This document shows, piece after piece, positions 1-12,200 of a stretch of DNA of 64,000 bases (positions are counted from its first letter, which is position 1; each line of letters begins with the position of its first letter). The stretch covers positions 1,984,001 to 2,048,000 of the forward strand of contig OX388314.1 in assembly GCA_947579605.1 (NCBI GenBank), given 5' to 3'. A program made the translations under genes and the position numbers. This DNA comes from Athripsodes cinereus (lineage: Eukaryota; Arthropoda; Insecta; Trichoptera; Leptoceridae). Under the pieces are notes generated by a model. It did not search any database and was not told the origin of the DNA. It saw only the letters and a list, made by a program, of their open reading frames with translations.

Positions 1-185
1 TATACCACCATACGCATTATGGTAAGGTTAGGTATGGTGGCCATAAACCCGAACTGGTTAAACCCGACATCTCAATTATTTTTTTTACATAATATCAAAT
101 AGAGAAGACAGTTTGCAATATGCAGTTGGTCTGTTGACTACCCCATTTGTGGGATATTCCGTGTTGGTATAGTAGTAGTAGTATA
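1..185 (+). mobile_element. SINE family B 3' fragment
   Basis: From about 102: GAGAAGACAGTTTGCAATAT, TGCAGTTGGTCTGTTGACTA, CCCCATTTGTGGGATATTCC and (TAG)n ending at 183. The first 100 bases also hold GGTAAGGTTAGGTATGGTGG-like sequence I cannot assign. Confidence 0.6.
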
Positions 186-988
186 ATATCCTTTTTTATT
201 TATTTATTTTATTGGTTGGGGTAGAATATGCACCACAACCTATAAGATCTCTTGTACTCCCCCTACTCAGCTTTACTGGTGTTGCCAGTCAAAGCGTACC
301 CTCAAGTCCCAGACATCTTATGAAGTCTAGGATCTTGAGGGGATCCAAGGTGTGGAGAGACTCCACTTCTACCCAGTGTCTACATAGGGCTTTGATTCTA
401 CTTTAATATCCTTACTGCAACTATAAATCTTTTATATTTTTTAACAAATCAATTTTGCAAAAATGTTTTTATCACCCTTCTTACAAAATATTGATAAAAT
501 CATCAATAAAAAAAAATTAAAACCCTGAAGAGGGTATTTTTTTTACAGTATTTTATTAAAACACACACAACAACACAGTGGTGACAATGAAGAAAATGGA
601 ATGTGAATGTGTAAAAATGATATAAAACTTTGGTTATATAGGACAACACAATAACAATATACTTAATACAAGATAATTGTAAACCAACAATAAAGATACA
701 ATGACAGACTCAGAGTAATTTATTGCTTCGAAAAATGAGATTGCTATCAATGAAAAGGGTATGCACATTATATAATAAAAACGAGTTAATTTACATATAA
801 AACCTAGAATTGTAAAGACTTAAAATATATCCCCATACTCTGTTTCAATTAAGTCTGCACAACTTAATAGCTGCAGGTGTAGCTAATGGGTTGCGCAGAC
901 AGAGCAAAAAGTAAAAAAAAAAACACTTGGTCTATATGATATATATCGCAATGGAGAGAAATTAAATTCAACAAAATCATCACTTTGT

Positions 989-1384
989 GATGAATACGAT
1001 GAATCGCTTGAAGGCATTTGAAATGTGGCTTCACAGAAGAATGCTTCCTATTTATTGGACCGATAGGGTCACAAATGTAGAGGTGTTAAGAAGAGCTGGA
1101 ATGGACAGAGAACGCCTGTTGGATGTCAAAGTACGCAAGATCTCATATCTGGGTCATATAATGGGTGGAGAAAAGTACCACATTCTGCGTTTGATTATGA
1201 CAGGCATGATAGAGGGACGTCGAGGGGCTGGCAGAAGGCAGACATCGTGGCTGCGCAATATACGAGATTGGACTGGAATGAGAGGTGTGGAGGAGTTATT
1301 CCAGACAGCGCAGGACCGAGACGCCTATGCCAGAGTGATCGCCAACGTCGGGGGGACCTGACAGGGCACCTACAGAAGAAGAAG
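989..1384 (+). mobile_element. 5'-truncated RTE-type LINE copy with target duplication
   Basis: The insert encodes the C-terminal end of a reverse transcriptase: MLPIYWTDRVTNVEVLRR, then KVRKISYLGHIMGGEKYH and a GRRQTSWLRN motif, ending VIANVGGT at 1361. Its 3' tail is (GAA)n at about 1374-1384. A perfect 10-bp target duplication, ATCACTTTGT, lies at 979-988 and 1385-1394, so the insert is about 396 bp and was truncated on arrival. Confidence 0.85.
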
Positions 1385-1559
1385 ATCACTTTGTTCAATG
1401 TATAAAGTTGTATTAGCATCTGAATCGACACACATATGACGGTGTATCTTAAAAAATAATGTTCACAAACCTTTATCAGTTCCATCAACAACAATGTGTG
1501 AAGGTCTGTTATGAGAAGCTTGTCCAATTACCCATTTCTTTTATAAAATTTCAGTTCAA

Positions 1560-1700
1560 AATAAACCCAATCTCATGAACAACCTCATTACAAGCAATAG
1601 GCTCACATATCTCTGTTCAAGAACAAACCAGAGAAACTAACAAGTGCAGAAAATTCTACATTTCTTTCGTGTTTTTTAGGTCTGTGGGAAGACATTTAAA
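1560..1700 (+). pseudogene. Decayed LINE C-terminal fragment
   Basis: The stretch around GGTCTGTGGGAAGACATTTAA, and the DNA about 100 bp before it, match the end of the open fragment at 5172-5522 (LGLWEDI and stop) with many differences. It is an older copy of the same LINE 3' end. Confidence 0.5.
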
Positions 1701-2339
1701 TTTCACAAAAAAGTTGACGTATGCTCAAATGGAGAATAAAGGAAAATGACAATAGCTTGTGGCATGAAGGTAGAGTAGGTCTTATAAGTCTTTGGACATT
1801 ATTATGTTGAGCCTGTCATGCCATGAAAATAAAACAAATGATATAATTACGAATAAAACAAAAGATAACGTAACAATGGGTGGTGGTAGGTGTGCAGTGT
1901 AGCAAGTAAGAAATGATTTACGAAGGGTACATAGAAAAAACAAGTGGAGATTAGTCTTCATGCAAAAATGACTTCAAGATGCCAATTTATCAGTATTATT
2001 AGTTTAAACACCATTGAATTTAATCCACGACTTCTGACCTCACAGGATCTCAAAATCTTGATATATTTGCTTAGGCGAGAAAAACACAAGTTTTTTTAGG
2101 TTTTGAATTAAGATTATTTCTAAAATTACCGCCAGATCTATTTTTTTATTTTGAAAGAGATTGTAAATTTACTCAAATTGTCTCAGGGCCCCCACCAAAG
2201 CTAGGATTGTCAATGTGCTTATGACACCTGGTATGTCATATTTATCTTTTGGTCATTGCTCTTTCGTACACAAAATTTCTGACGCCTTGGACACATTTCT
2301 TTCATAATACATCTATCACAAGAAAACGCAATACATTAG

Positions 2340-2415
2340 GAATATTATGGAAAAGGTGTCTCAAAGATGCTCTGAATGGAGGAGACAGATTTTGAGGAGC
2401 GTCCAAGGTATAAGA
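2340..2415 (+). pseudogene. Small decayed LINE fragment (SEWRR motif)
   Basis: The frame CSEWRRQILRS resembles the conserved LINE C terminus SEWRRLVSAL seen intact near 53600 and 63790. It is short and degraded. Confidence 0.35.
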
Positions 2416-2638
2416 GTTGAAATCTGTCTCTATCTATATCATCACAGAAGTGGAGTAGACAGATTGCATGCATTGCACATGTAGATTGTTTTCTCTAAAA
2501 TTTGACATTAGGAATTTGTGTCATACTCCATCGCTGAATTGATGAAGTTGGTGTTTTTAAACTAAGATATCATTTTGCGAAACCGCTGATCATCGATTGC
2601 CACTTGTTGTCTTCCCTGTACCCTTCATATAAATATGT

Positions 2639-3200
2639 AATATCGACTGTGCTCAGGACAAAGGCATCAAACCACAATTTTGACAAAAGTCATTTTATGT
2701 TTTAAAGTCAATCATTTGTGTCTTTTACACATTCTGGCAAAAGCATTCAATTCCCAAATGTCTAGTTTTTATAAAAAATGCAAAATATTTTTTTTAGCTA
2801 GGGCTTAATTGCAAATATCCAATAGGACAAAGGATTCAAACAGCATGAGTTTCATTATTAACACCAAAAAAATTCATCCAGACATAATTTTACGGCGAGG
2901 TAAAAGGCATCAAACCACATAACCCCAAACATGCGACATACATATCTCTTTAACATGTTGCTAAAGTTTGTCAGGACAAAGGATTTAATCCACATTTTTG
3001 TTATTTTTTTGCTTATAACTTGTTAATTTCTGAATATTTTCTCTTAAATTTTTATGACATAATAAAAAAACTACATTACAAAAAGTTGGTAAAATAATAA
3101 TGACAATAATTTGAAATTTTCTTTATCCTACAGTTTTTTGCTTCTCCTATAAAATTTGACCAATGTGGTTTGAATCCTTTGTCCTGAGCACAGTCGATAT
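2639..3200. mobile_element. Inverted-repeat element (MITE-like) with internal subrepeats
   Basis: About 35-bp terminal inverted repeats begin ATCGACTGTGCTCAGGACA at both ends, reading inward. The motif AGGACAAAGGnnTcAAaCCaCa recurs at both termini and, in degenerate form, near 2823, 2893 and 2973. The element is about 560 bp with no ORF. It lies just downstream of the WBP2 stop codon, possibly within its 3' UTR. Confidence 0.7.
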
Positions 3201-3255
3201 AATATAAATCATAATATGATACAACAGAATGCAGCAGGGAACACGTTCCGTCTTC

Positions 3256-6200
3256 TTATTGTTCTTTCTTGTTCATAGATTGCTGATAGCTGGGGGGCTG
3301 TTCCTGTAATCAAATAAAATAATTCAAAATTAATTATAAGTTAATCATTCATTGTTAAGTATTACTTGAAAGCATTAATTAATATAATATCCTTTAAAAA
3401 AAAGGTCGATAGTGAAAGAGATTTTTTCAACCTGTCAACCTGTTATCAACCAAGAATGCTGGTAAGCAATATAATTTTTAAAGGGAGAGAATATTCAAAT
3501 GTGAGAAAGCGCTGGCATCCGAGTTATCATAATCACTGATTAGTACATTACATTAACATAATCACTGATTTATTTTACCATATTTGTGGTAAAATCCAAC
3601 ATTTTTTGTGTACTTATCTTCGTATCTCGATTTGACCAAAAATTATACTTACCACATTTGTGCACTATGCCATCAAATAAATTATGTATGTAATGTTTTC
3701 ACATGTAAAAGGCAAGCGCCGTGATTTGTTAGTAAATAAAAATAAATAAATAATTATATATGACTTATTGTAATGAATGAAAGTGTATTATGTATATATA
3801 TATACTGACATAGTATGCGGGTGGTGGCACATATGCCATCTGTGGTCTGTTTGGATCGTAGTACGCACTCTGGGCCGCTTCCGCCGCTTTGGGATCTGTC
3901 AACAAATAATAACAATTCTATCTTCATACTTTTCTTCTCTCATCTTCATTTTCCTTTGCACAACATGATACGAATATACACCAACACAATTCTTCCATTT
4001 TAATTCGAGATTAACAGGAAACTCTTGTGTGAAAGTTGTACAAAAATATGCCTATATTTTCTTGTTATTTTGTTAGAATATTTGGTTAGAAATTTATAAT
4101 TTATTCAATGTGTAAAAATGCAATAAACGACAATGACACTTTCAAACATTAATATGCAGCTATGTATGAAACACATATCTTTAAACAGATATCATTTATA
4201 TAGTTTTTCAATAAAGATTGATAATGAATTTGTTAAAGATTGACTATTGAAATGTAAATTGATAATTGATCTAGTATCTAGAACACAAGTCCACCCTTAA
4301 GCCAAAATGTCTTTGTGTGAGATACCTATGGTTTTCAATTGTGTCTTGTAAAATATTATTATACATTATGTATTCAATTAATCAAATGTCTTAATTTAAA
4401 TAAATATATATAAAATACAAATTTCAACAAAGTAAAAATATTTGTAACTAACATTTGAATTGAAATCTTAACAAAATTAAAATCGACCCTTGAAACAATA
4501 AAAGAAATATTAGAGAAGATATCTCAATTAAGACTCGAGAGAATTCACTTGTGTATTCTCTAAAAAAAGGGCTCAATGGTCCTTATTCCAGATGCCACCT
4601 CATTACTTATGAATGAAATCTATACAAATTTACAAAATTATTTATTATCATGAAAATATTAAACAAATTCATTAAACTGATTAATTTAGAATGATAACTA
4701 ACCAGTAAATCCAGCTTGCGATGGTGCTGAAGCTCCTGCACTAGGCTGTGGAGGATACGACGGCTGGGATCCTGGGTAACCTCCCTGTGGGGGGTATGAG
4801 GGATAGCCGCCAGCTCCCTGTTGCGGTGGGGGGTACGAAGGATAGCCTCCACCTCCTTGTTGGGGTGGGGGGTATGCAGGATATCCTTGTTGTGGGGGAT
4901 AGCCTCCCTGAGGAGGTCCCTGTGGTCCTAGTCCTGGATATGGAGGCGGGGCACTGGACATGAAGACAGAATCCGTGGGAGGCTGGTTGGGGAAGGCATG
5001 TGTAGGTGGCACCCAGCCGTAGTATCCCTGGGGTGGTGGTGCATATGCAGGGGGAGGAGCTGCATACCAGGGGTCAGTGGGGGGAGAGTAGGGTGGTGGG
5101 GAGTCTCCCATGTTCATGCCACGAGTCGCTGGAAATATACAACAATACATGATTAAAAACAAATTTTAAACATGGTGTCTCTCAATGAATTGAATGAATA
5201 TGTTAATAAACATTATAAGTTAAGAGAAATTCTCGCACTTAACGAAGAGAACCTAAGAATTCTCACCAGAGTACTAATGGGACACTGTAGACTCAATAAA
5301 CACTTAAGTATAATGAAACTAACAGACATGTACCTGTGCAGATTCTCCATGAATGAACATGAAACTCCTTTGCATCTACTCACAGAATGTGAACCAATAA
5401 TAATGCAAACAAGAGCCAAAACAACTGGCTCACACTTTCCTGATCAAGAACAGATCAAAGGAACTAACCCACACAAAATTTTGAATTTCTTTCAAGTTTT
5501 AGGTCTGTGGGAAGACATCTAAGAACTAAATCCCACAATGGACTACATCTAGAAGTCAAGGTGGGCAAGGTCTTTGAATGGAAGAAGAAAAAAAAATGAC
5601 ACCCATCCTAAATGTCACAATTTTTATTGGCACTGAGAGGACAAACTGTTTATTAATACGCGGTTAATACACTGAATACCATCTACTCGTGACAGATGCT
5701 CGTGTATACATACCCATGTGCGCTGCCTTGAGTAGTGCCTGTCCGAACTCTATAGCCCCCCCAGACTTGAATGTCATCTTGAACTTTGAGTTTCCCATCC
5801 AGTTGCCATTGGGCTGAGCCTTCACACTGCCCTTGATGTAGTTCGCCCCAAATACTGGTTGCTCCACGGTCATCTATAAATGCAATTAAATATATTGGAA
5901 ACAAGAAATTTCTTAATGAAAACTGAAGCTGAGAAATATATCTTATTAGTTCCAATCTAATCTCTAGATGCGCTATATGTGCAAACATCTACTGAACGAA
6001 ACATTAAAGATATTTAGAATGGGTGATGTCAGTGGCGTCACTAAGTTTTTGAGAGGCCTGGGTCAGAACATTCAAGTGGAAGTCTTGAATGTTCTGACAT
6101 CCAGTGTAATTTTTTATGTGGGTTAAAATTTGAAATTTAGTTGGGTTAGTAAAATTTGTGTGACGAGGAGGGAACAAATTAGAAATCCCATTTTATTCAG

Positions 6201-9200
6201 TTTACGTTGCATTGCAAATATAATTTTGTTCAGTCTCAAAGAGTTTCACTATCGTCTTTCAGGGCTCCTAAGGATATAATTCATAGAAGTGCTGCTTTAT
6301 CAACCCATTCCTAATTATCCCCTAGGGACACGCCTTCATCACTGGATGATCAATGTGTGTTATGTGAGCATAAGTATTTAGATATGAAGATATACAATAT
6401 TGATTTCCGAAGGACTTGTCACAATTCATATTATGAAGAGAAAATGTCTGTCAAATGATTTCACGCCAAATATTGAAAATGAACCCACCTCACTGAGAGC
6501 CACAAATGGGAAGCTGAAGGAAAGCATAGGGTCTGATTTACTCTTGGAGTTAAAGATCATCCTGTGTGTGGTGAGATACATCCGCCCTGTCTTCACTCCT
6601 TTGAACTCTGGTCCTCCCTGGCCACTAAATTCTATACTCACATTCTCAGAAAATAGAAGGATACTGAAACAATACAAGTTTATGTACATTAGTGAGAGTT
6701 GGAATGGTGACCCTAGTCTGGATTAAGAATAAACCCAAATACATCTCAGACATCCTCACAGTAAGCAATATGCTTGAGTTATGAAGGTGAAGTAAATTAG
6801 CAGCTGGTGGCATCGTACCCGGTTCACCAAATGAAAGTCAGAGACTCTACCATCAGGCTACTGACCAGCTAGGATATATTTAATGTTTCCTGAGATTTAA
6901 AAATAGGTGTCTTTGGAGGATATTGTACGTTAGGTGGTATGAACACCAATGCCTTTGGTAAAGATCAGTAGTCTCCTGTAATACAAGAGAGAAAATGGTA
7001 TTGGCTGTTTCACACATGGGAATGTGAAAAAGGGTACGCAGCTGCATTTAAAAATACATTGGTTCTCTCTGTACCATAAAAAAATAAACCATCAGAAGTA
7101 AAAATAAGAAAAGGGTAGAGAGAATGTAATACCAATTTGATCTATGATCTGATCTAGTTTCTCAAGCATGCGAGGTAATTACTCTAACTCAATTCGCGGA
7201 GGATTTGATATGAATGGTCAAGTTGTGTAATTCTGCAATGCCCATACTTTCTTATACTTTTTATCTTCATAACGTAGTACAAAAAATTTGATGTAAATAA
7301 AATAAAAAACTTTGTAAAGTTTTACGATGTACTTTTATTTTAGTGACCAGGTTTCGACATGCTATGTCTCTGTCAAACTCATAACACGTCGATAAAGACA
7401 TAATAATTATGTCGAAAACTTTACAAAGTTTTTTGTTCTGTTTGCATCAAATTATGGAGTCTTACAAAATAAACAGTTTAGAATACAATTAATGCTATTT
7501 TTTGAGCTTTTTATTTGCTACCGCGGTTTCGGTGGAGCGTCCACCATTAACGAGCGTTAATCTAAAAACTCCACCGAAACCGCGGTAGCAAATAAAAAGC
7601 TCAAAAAATAACAATAATTACATAATAATCTAAAAAATCATATCATGTCTAGAAATTGTTATATTGTGAATGCCGAAAACATAAGCAAAATACAACTAAT
7701 GCAATAAAGTTTTTCAATAATACATGCGTAAAAGGTCTTGTGCTTAAAGATCATACTTAATTGATAAAATATGATAAAAGTTATCACGTCCAAATTATCA
7801 TTTCAAATATTATCTTAATCCTCACAGCATCCCCACTGCTGATGTATATAAACAATAGAATCATTACTCAAGTCATACTGTTATGATTCATTAGTAGATA
7901 TAATAAAGTGTAGTTGAGTAGTGGAATGGTATATAATCATTCAATTTAAATCATATTAGACAACTACATAATTGTGAGATATTCCAACATTCCTACGGGA
8001 TTATGTATGTAATAAAAAAATACAATGTGGGAATAAACAGTTAATTGGGAAGTTAGAAGCTATAAAAAGAATGCATAAAAACAAAGATGAGCATAAATAA
8101 TAAAATATTTCCAATTTTTGAAAGATCTTGTACCCTCATCTTTATTTATTATTAAAGAATTTATTAAAAGTAAATATAAACATGGTGAGTTATTGTACAC
8201 ATAATATATTAAATATAACAATAAAAAATTGTAATCCCCAAACAGCAATAGTATTGCTGGTATAAGGGGACATAAGACAAACAAATATTAATTCCAAATC
8301 ATATCATAATCACAAACACAATCACAATTACTCCCTCTCTTCAATCAGTTGCTTCCTCAGTTTCTTGTTGAAAAGTCCAAGGCTATTAGCTTCCTTAATG
8401 TGGTTTGGCAACGAATTGTATAATCTTGAAGCAGAGTAGAGAAATCCATACCTTTCTCGATTAGTACGCGGTGTGTCACATCTTATGTGCTCTCTCGTTC
8501 TAGTAAATCTACTGTGAGTATTATTGTTATAGTGCAAATTCATATTCGATTTAATCATTCCATGTTTCACTCTGTACATCATCTTTGCCTTTTCCATGAA
8601 AATTAGGTCATCCAAATTAAGCATGTTCGTCAACTTATATAGTTCAGCGGTTCTTGTGAATAGCCCCAAATTAAATATAACCTTTATTGCTTTATTCATC
8701 AATCTTTTGACAATTCCGCGAAGTTGCGAACTGCACTGTGACCACAGAGCCATGCCATATACAATCCGAGGAACCACAAAAGCATTGTAGATTAGTTTTT
8801 TTGTCTTTGTATCAAACATGTCAGATCTTCTCATTAAACCTATTATTGGAGCAAGTTTTTTTAAAAGAGTTCGTATATGATTCAACCATGATAGCTTTTC
8901 ATCAATTTCAAGTCCCAAGTACTTAACACAATTGCTTTGTTTTATTTCAATTTGGTTTATTACCAGTTTAAGACTAATAGTAGATTTATTCTTTTGTTTT
9001 AGTATCATGAAGTTTGTTTTTTCAGCATTAATTGTCAGTGAGTTTCTATTCAACCATGAAACATATCTATTCAAATCATAATTAATCAGGTTTTCTAACA
9101 TTTTCGCTTCACTACCACTATAAATCAAAAGTGTGTCATCAGCGTAAACAAAATATTTCCCCTGTAGGTTAGCAAAACGAAGATCATCAATGTATAACAA

Positions 9201-12200
9201 ATACAACAATGGACCAAGTATTGATCCCTGCGGCACCCCGAACTCGACAGGCAACCGATCACTAGAGTTCTCAAGATTTCTTGTAATAATATATCTTTCC
9301 TTTAAATAACTTTCGATAAGTTTTAATGCATTGCCTCTAAATCCCATTTTGTTCAGTGAGCACAAGAGTTTTACATGGTTCACCGTGTCAAATGCCTTGG
9401 ACAAGTCGACAAATATAGGCACAACATAATTTCCCTTGTCAAGTTCTCTATTAATGTAGTTCATGGCATCTATCAGTGCAGTGGAAGTATTGCTTCCCTT
9501 CTGGAAACCATACTGACAAGGATCAAATCCACAATTTTTATTGATGAAGGCAACAAATCGTGTGTGTAAGACTTTTTCAAAAATCTTACTGAGTGTACTT
9601 AACAAACTAATTGGACGATAGTTGCCTGCCTCTTTTTTGCTTCCTGATTTATGTATAGGTATTACATTTGCTGTCTTTAAGCAATTAGGAAATTCACACT
9701 TAGAAATAGATTCATTAATCAATCCTGCTAAAGGTTCAGCTATAACTTCCTGCAGTATCTTTACATCCATTGCCGTTACTTCATCATGTCCACTAGCTGC
9801 GCTGTTTTTTAGGTTTTTTATTGTGTTCAAAATTTCTGATTTTTCAGTTGGAGCAATGAAAATACTATCACGAGGGGAGTCCGTTCTATTCAGGTTCAGG
9901 TCAGAATTACTATTATGATTCTGTTTAAACTTCAAAGCCAATTTTTCACCTACAGAAGCGAAATATTCATTCATAATATTTGCAACATCTTGGCTATCAT
10001 TTACTATTCGACCAGATATCTCCAATTCTCCAATTCCTTTTGATTTATTATTTTCCGTTTTTCCAAATGAGTCGTTTATAATTTTCCAAAATTTTTTACT
10101 ATCTCCATTAGTTTTCTCTATTTCTGATTCCATAAACATTCTCTTCGCCCTTCTTACTTCATTAGACACTTTATTTTTATAAATTTTGTATTTATTTTTA
10201 ATGCTTTCGGGTGTATTAGGTTTCTTCTGCATAGAGTATAGTTTGTTTCTTATATTTATCATGTCCATTATATGAGAAGTCATCCAACTATTGTTTATTC
10301 TCATTCTGTAACGTTTCACAGTAGTAGCCGCCAATTTAGACTCTTGGATGACACTTGTAAATTCTTCAAAATTAAAAACTTTTTCTCTTAAACGATTGGA
10401 AACTAATTCCCGAAATAGGGCGTGATTGACAATTTTTCTTTCGACAAATTTCAGTTTTTCCTTTGGTTTGAGAATATTTGTAACATATATGTTCAACAAT
10501 TTATGATCTAAGCCCGGCCAGTCACTCAACTCCACTGAAAATGTATTGCCTATAGAATCATCCAGAATGTGATCAATCAATGTACTCGATTCAGTTGTCA
10601 CTCTTGTCGCATTTGCATGATTCAGATTATTTATTATTTTATAATTATTAGATTCAATCACACATTTGTATGTAAAAGTCGTTAATGAATCACCATCCAA
10701 TAAATCAATATTAATATCTCCTATAATAATCATCCTATCATAGGTCTGCAATATTCCATCAAGCTCTTCAATAAACTCGTTGACTCTATTATTTGTAGGC
10801 GATCTGTATAGAGTACAAACTTTTTGATGTTGTTCATTAATAATAACCTCAACAATTAACATATTATATTTCTCAGATTCGTATATCAAATTAAACTTTA
10901 GGTTATCTTTTATGTATATCGCCGTGCCGCCGCCTCTTGTTTCAGAATCCCTACAGTTATAAATAGCACTAAATCCTCTTATACTGTAGTAATCACATTC
11001 ATTTGAGAAGAGCCACGTCTCGCTGAATACAAGTATATCCACATCAGGGTATTTGTCAATCATGATTTCAACCTCATGTTGTTTATTTCTAATGCTACGT
11101 AAGTTTGCATACAAAATATTCAACTTATTGCGGCTCATCTGTGCATCAAATAAATCAAGATTAGCAATAGTTACCATAGTCCGTGAAACTTCTGGCCCGT
11201 CTATCCATCACTTGCCAAATCGGGCAGTCTTTACTCGTCGCAGGGTGATCCACAGCGTCTCTCTTGCCAGTACAGTTTGCACATGTTGGGGTCTCTCTAG
11301 ATTTACACTTATTGCAGTCCGTCAGCGCATGATCCTCAGCACAAAATAAGCACCTCTGTGGCTTATCACAGAACTTTTGAGTGTGTCCAAATTCAAGACA
11401 TTTATAACACTGGATCAGTGGGCTGTAGTCTTCCACCACGACCCGCTGATATCCTAAATTAATTTTTCCTGCTTCAACAAATTTAATCCAGGTGTCGGGA
11501 CACACCTGACAAACCACATTGGTCAATAAGCTATTCCTGTTTCGCTTTTTAAATTTTATCTTCAATTCTTCTTGAATCTTTAGACCTCTGTTCTGATTTT
11601 TGAGTGATTCATTTAGATCCTCATCAGTGACTCCTTTTATAACTCCTTTCAAGACTACGAGTGGATCTCTCCTCTTCGGTTCCTCCATATTGAAATCCGG
11701 TTCCCTATCAATTTCTCTCTTCATTGCAATTTTATCCTCAGTTGAAGCACAATTGATCAATATCTTTTCCTTCCCCAATTTTTGTAAATTTGCCACACCT
11801 ATTCCTTTGCTCCTAACATTCACTTTCCTTCTGAGTAATCCCTCCAGCTCCTCACTTGACTTATCTTTGGTCTTAGATGACACAATAAGTGAGTGCATCT
11901 TGTCTTCACTACGTTTATTGAGAGCAGTCACTCCAGCATATGTTTGTTTTTTCTCAGCAGTTACTGCAGAGATTATGGTAACATTCTGTTCCTTTATTGA
12001 GTTAAGCTTTTCCACAATATCCGTAAGTGATTTAGAAACCTCAGAATCAACCATTTTATTTTTTGATTGTTCCCATTTCTGTCTAAAGTAGAGAGCAATA
12101 GATAGCATTGCTCTAGATTTGTCTACAATAGCGCCTCTGGTATCTTTATTTAAGTTTCCCGGGCTATTCACCAATGTCTCAATCTCTTGAGCCAGCAACT

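Noticed and set aside
4748..4963. Plus-strand 71-aa frame opposite the WBP2 proline-rich exon
   Set aside because: A shadow of the GC-rich antisense coding exon, without similarity to anything.
4698..5162. Proline-rich 154-aa open frame with its own ATG and TAG
   Set aside because: It is the middle exon of WBP2. The first 11 codons come from intron 3 and the TAG lies within the splice donor of exon 4.
11600..12091. 163-aa plus-strand frame
   Set aside because: It lies wholly opposite the LINE ORF1 coding sequence and has the composition of an antisense shadow.
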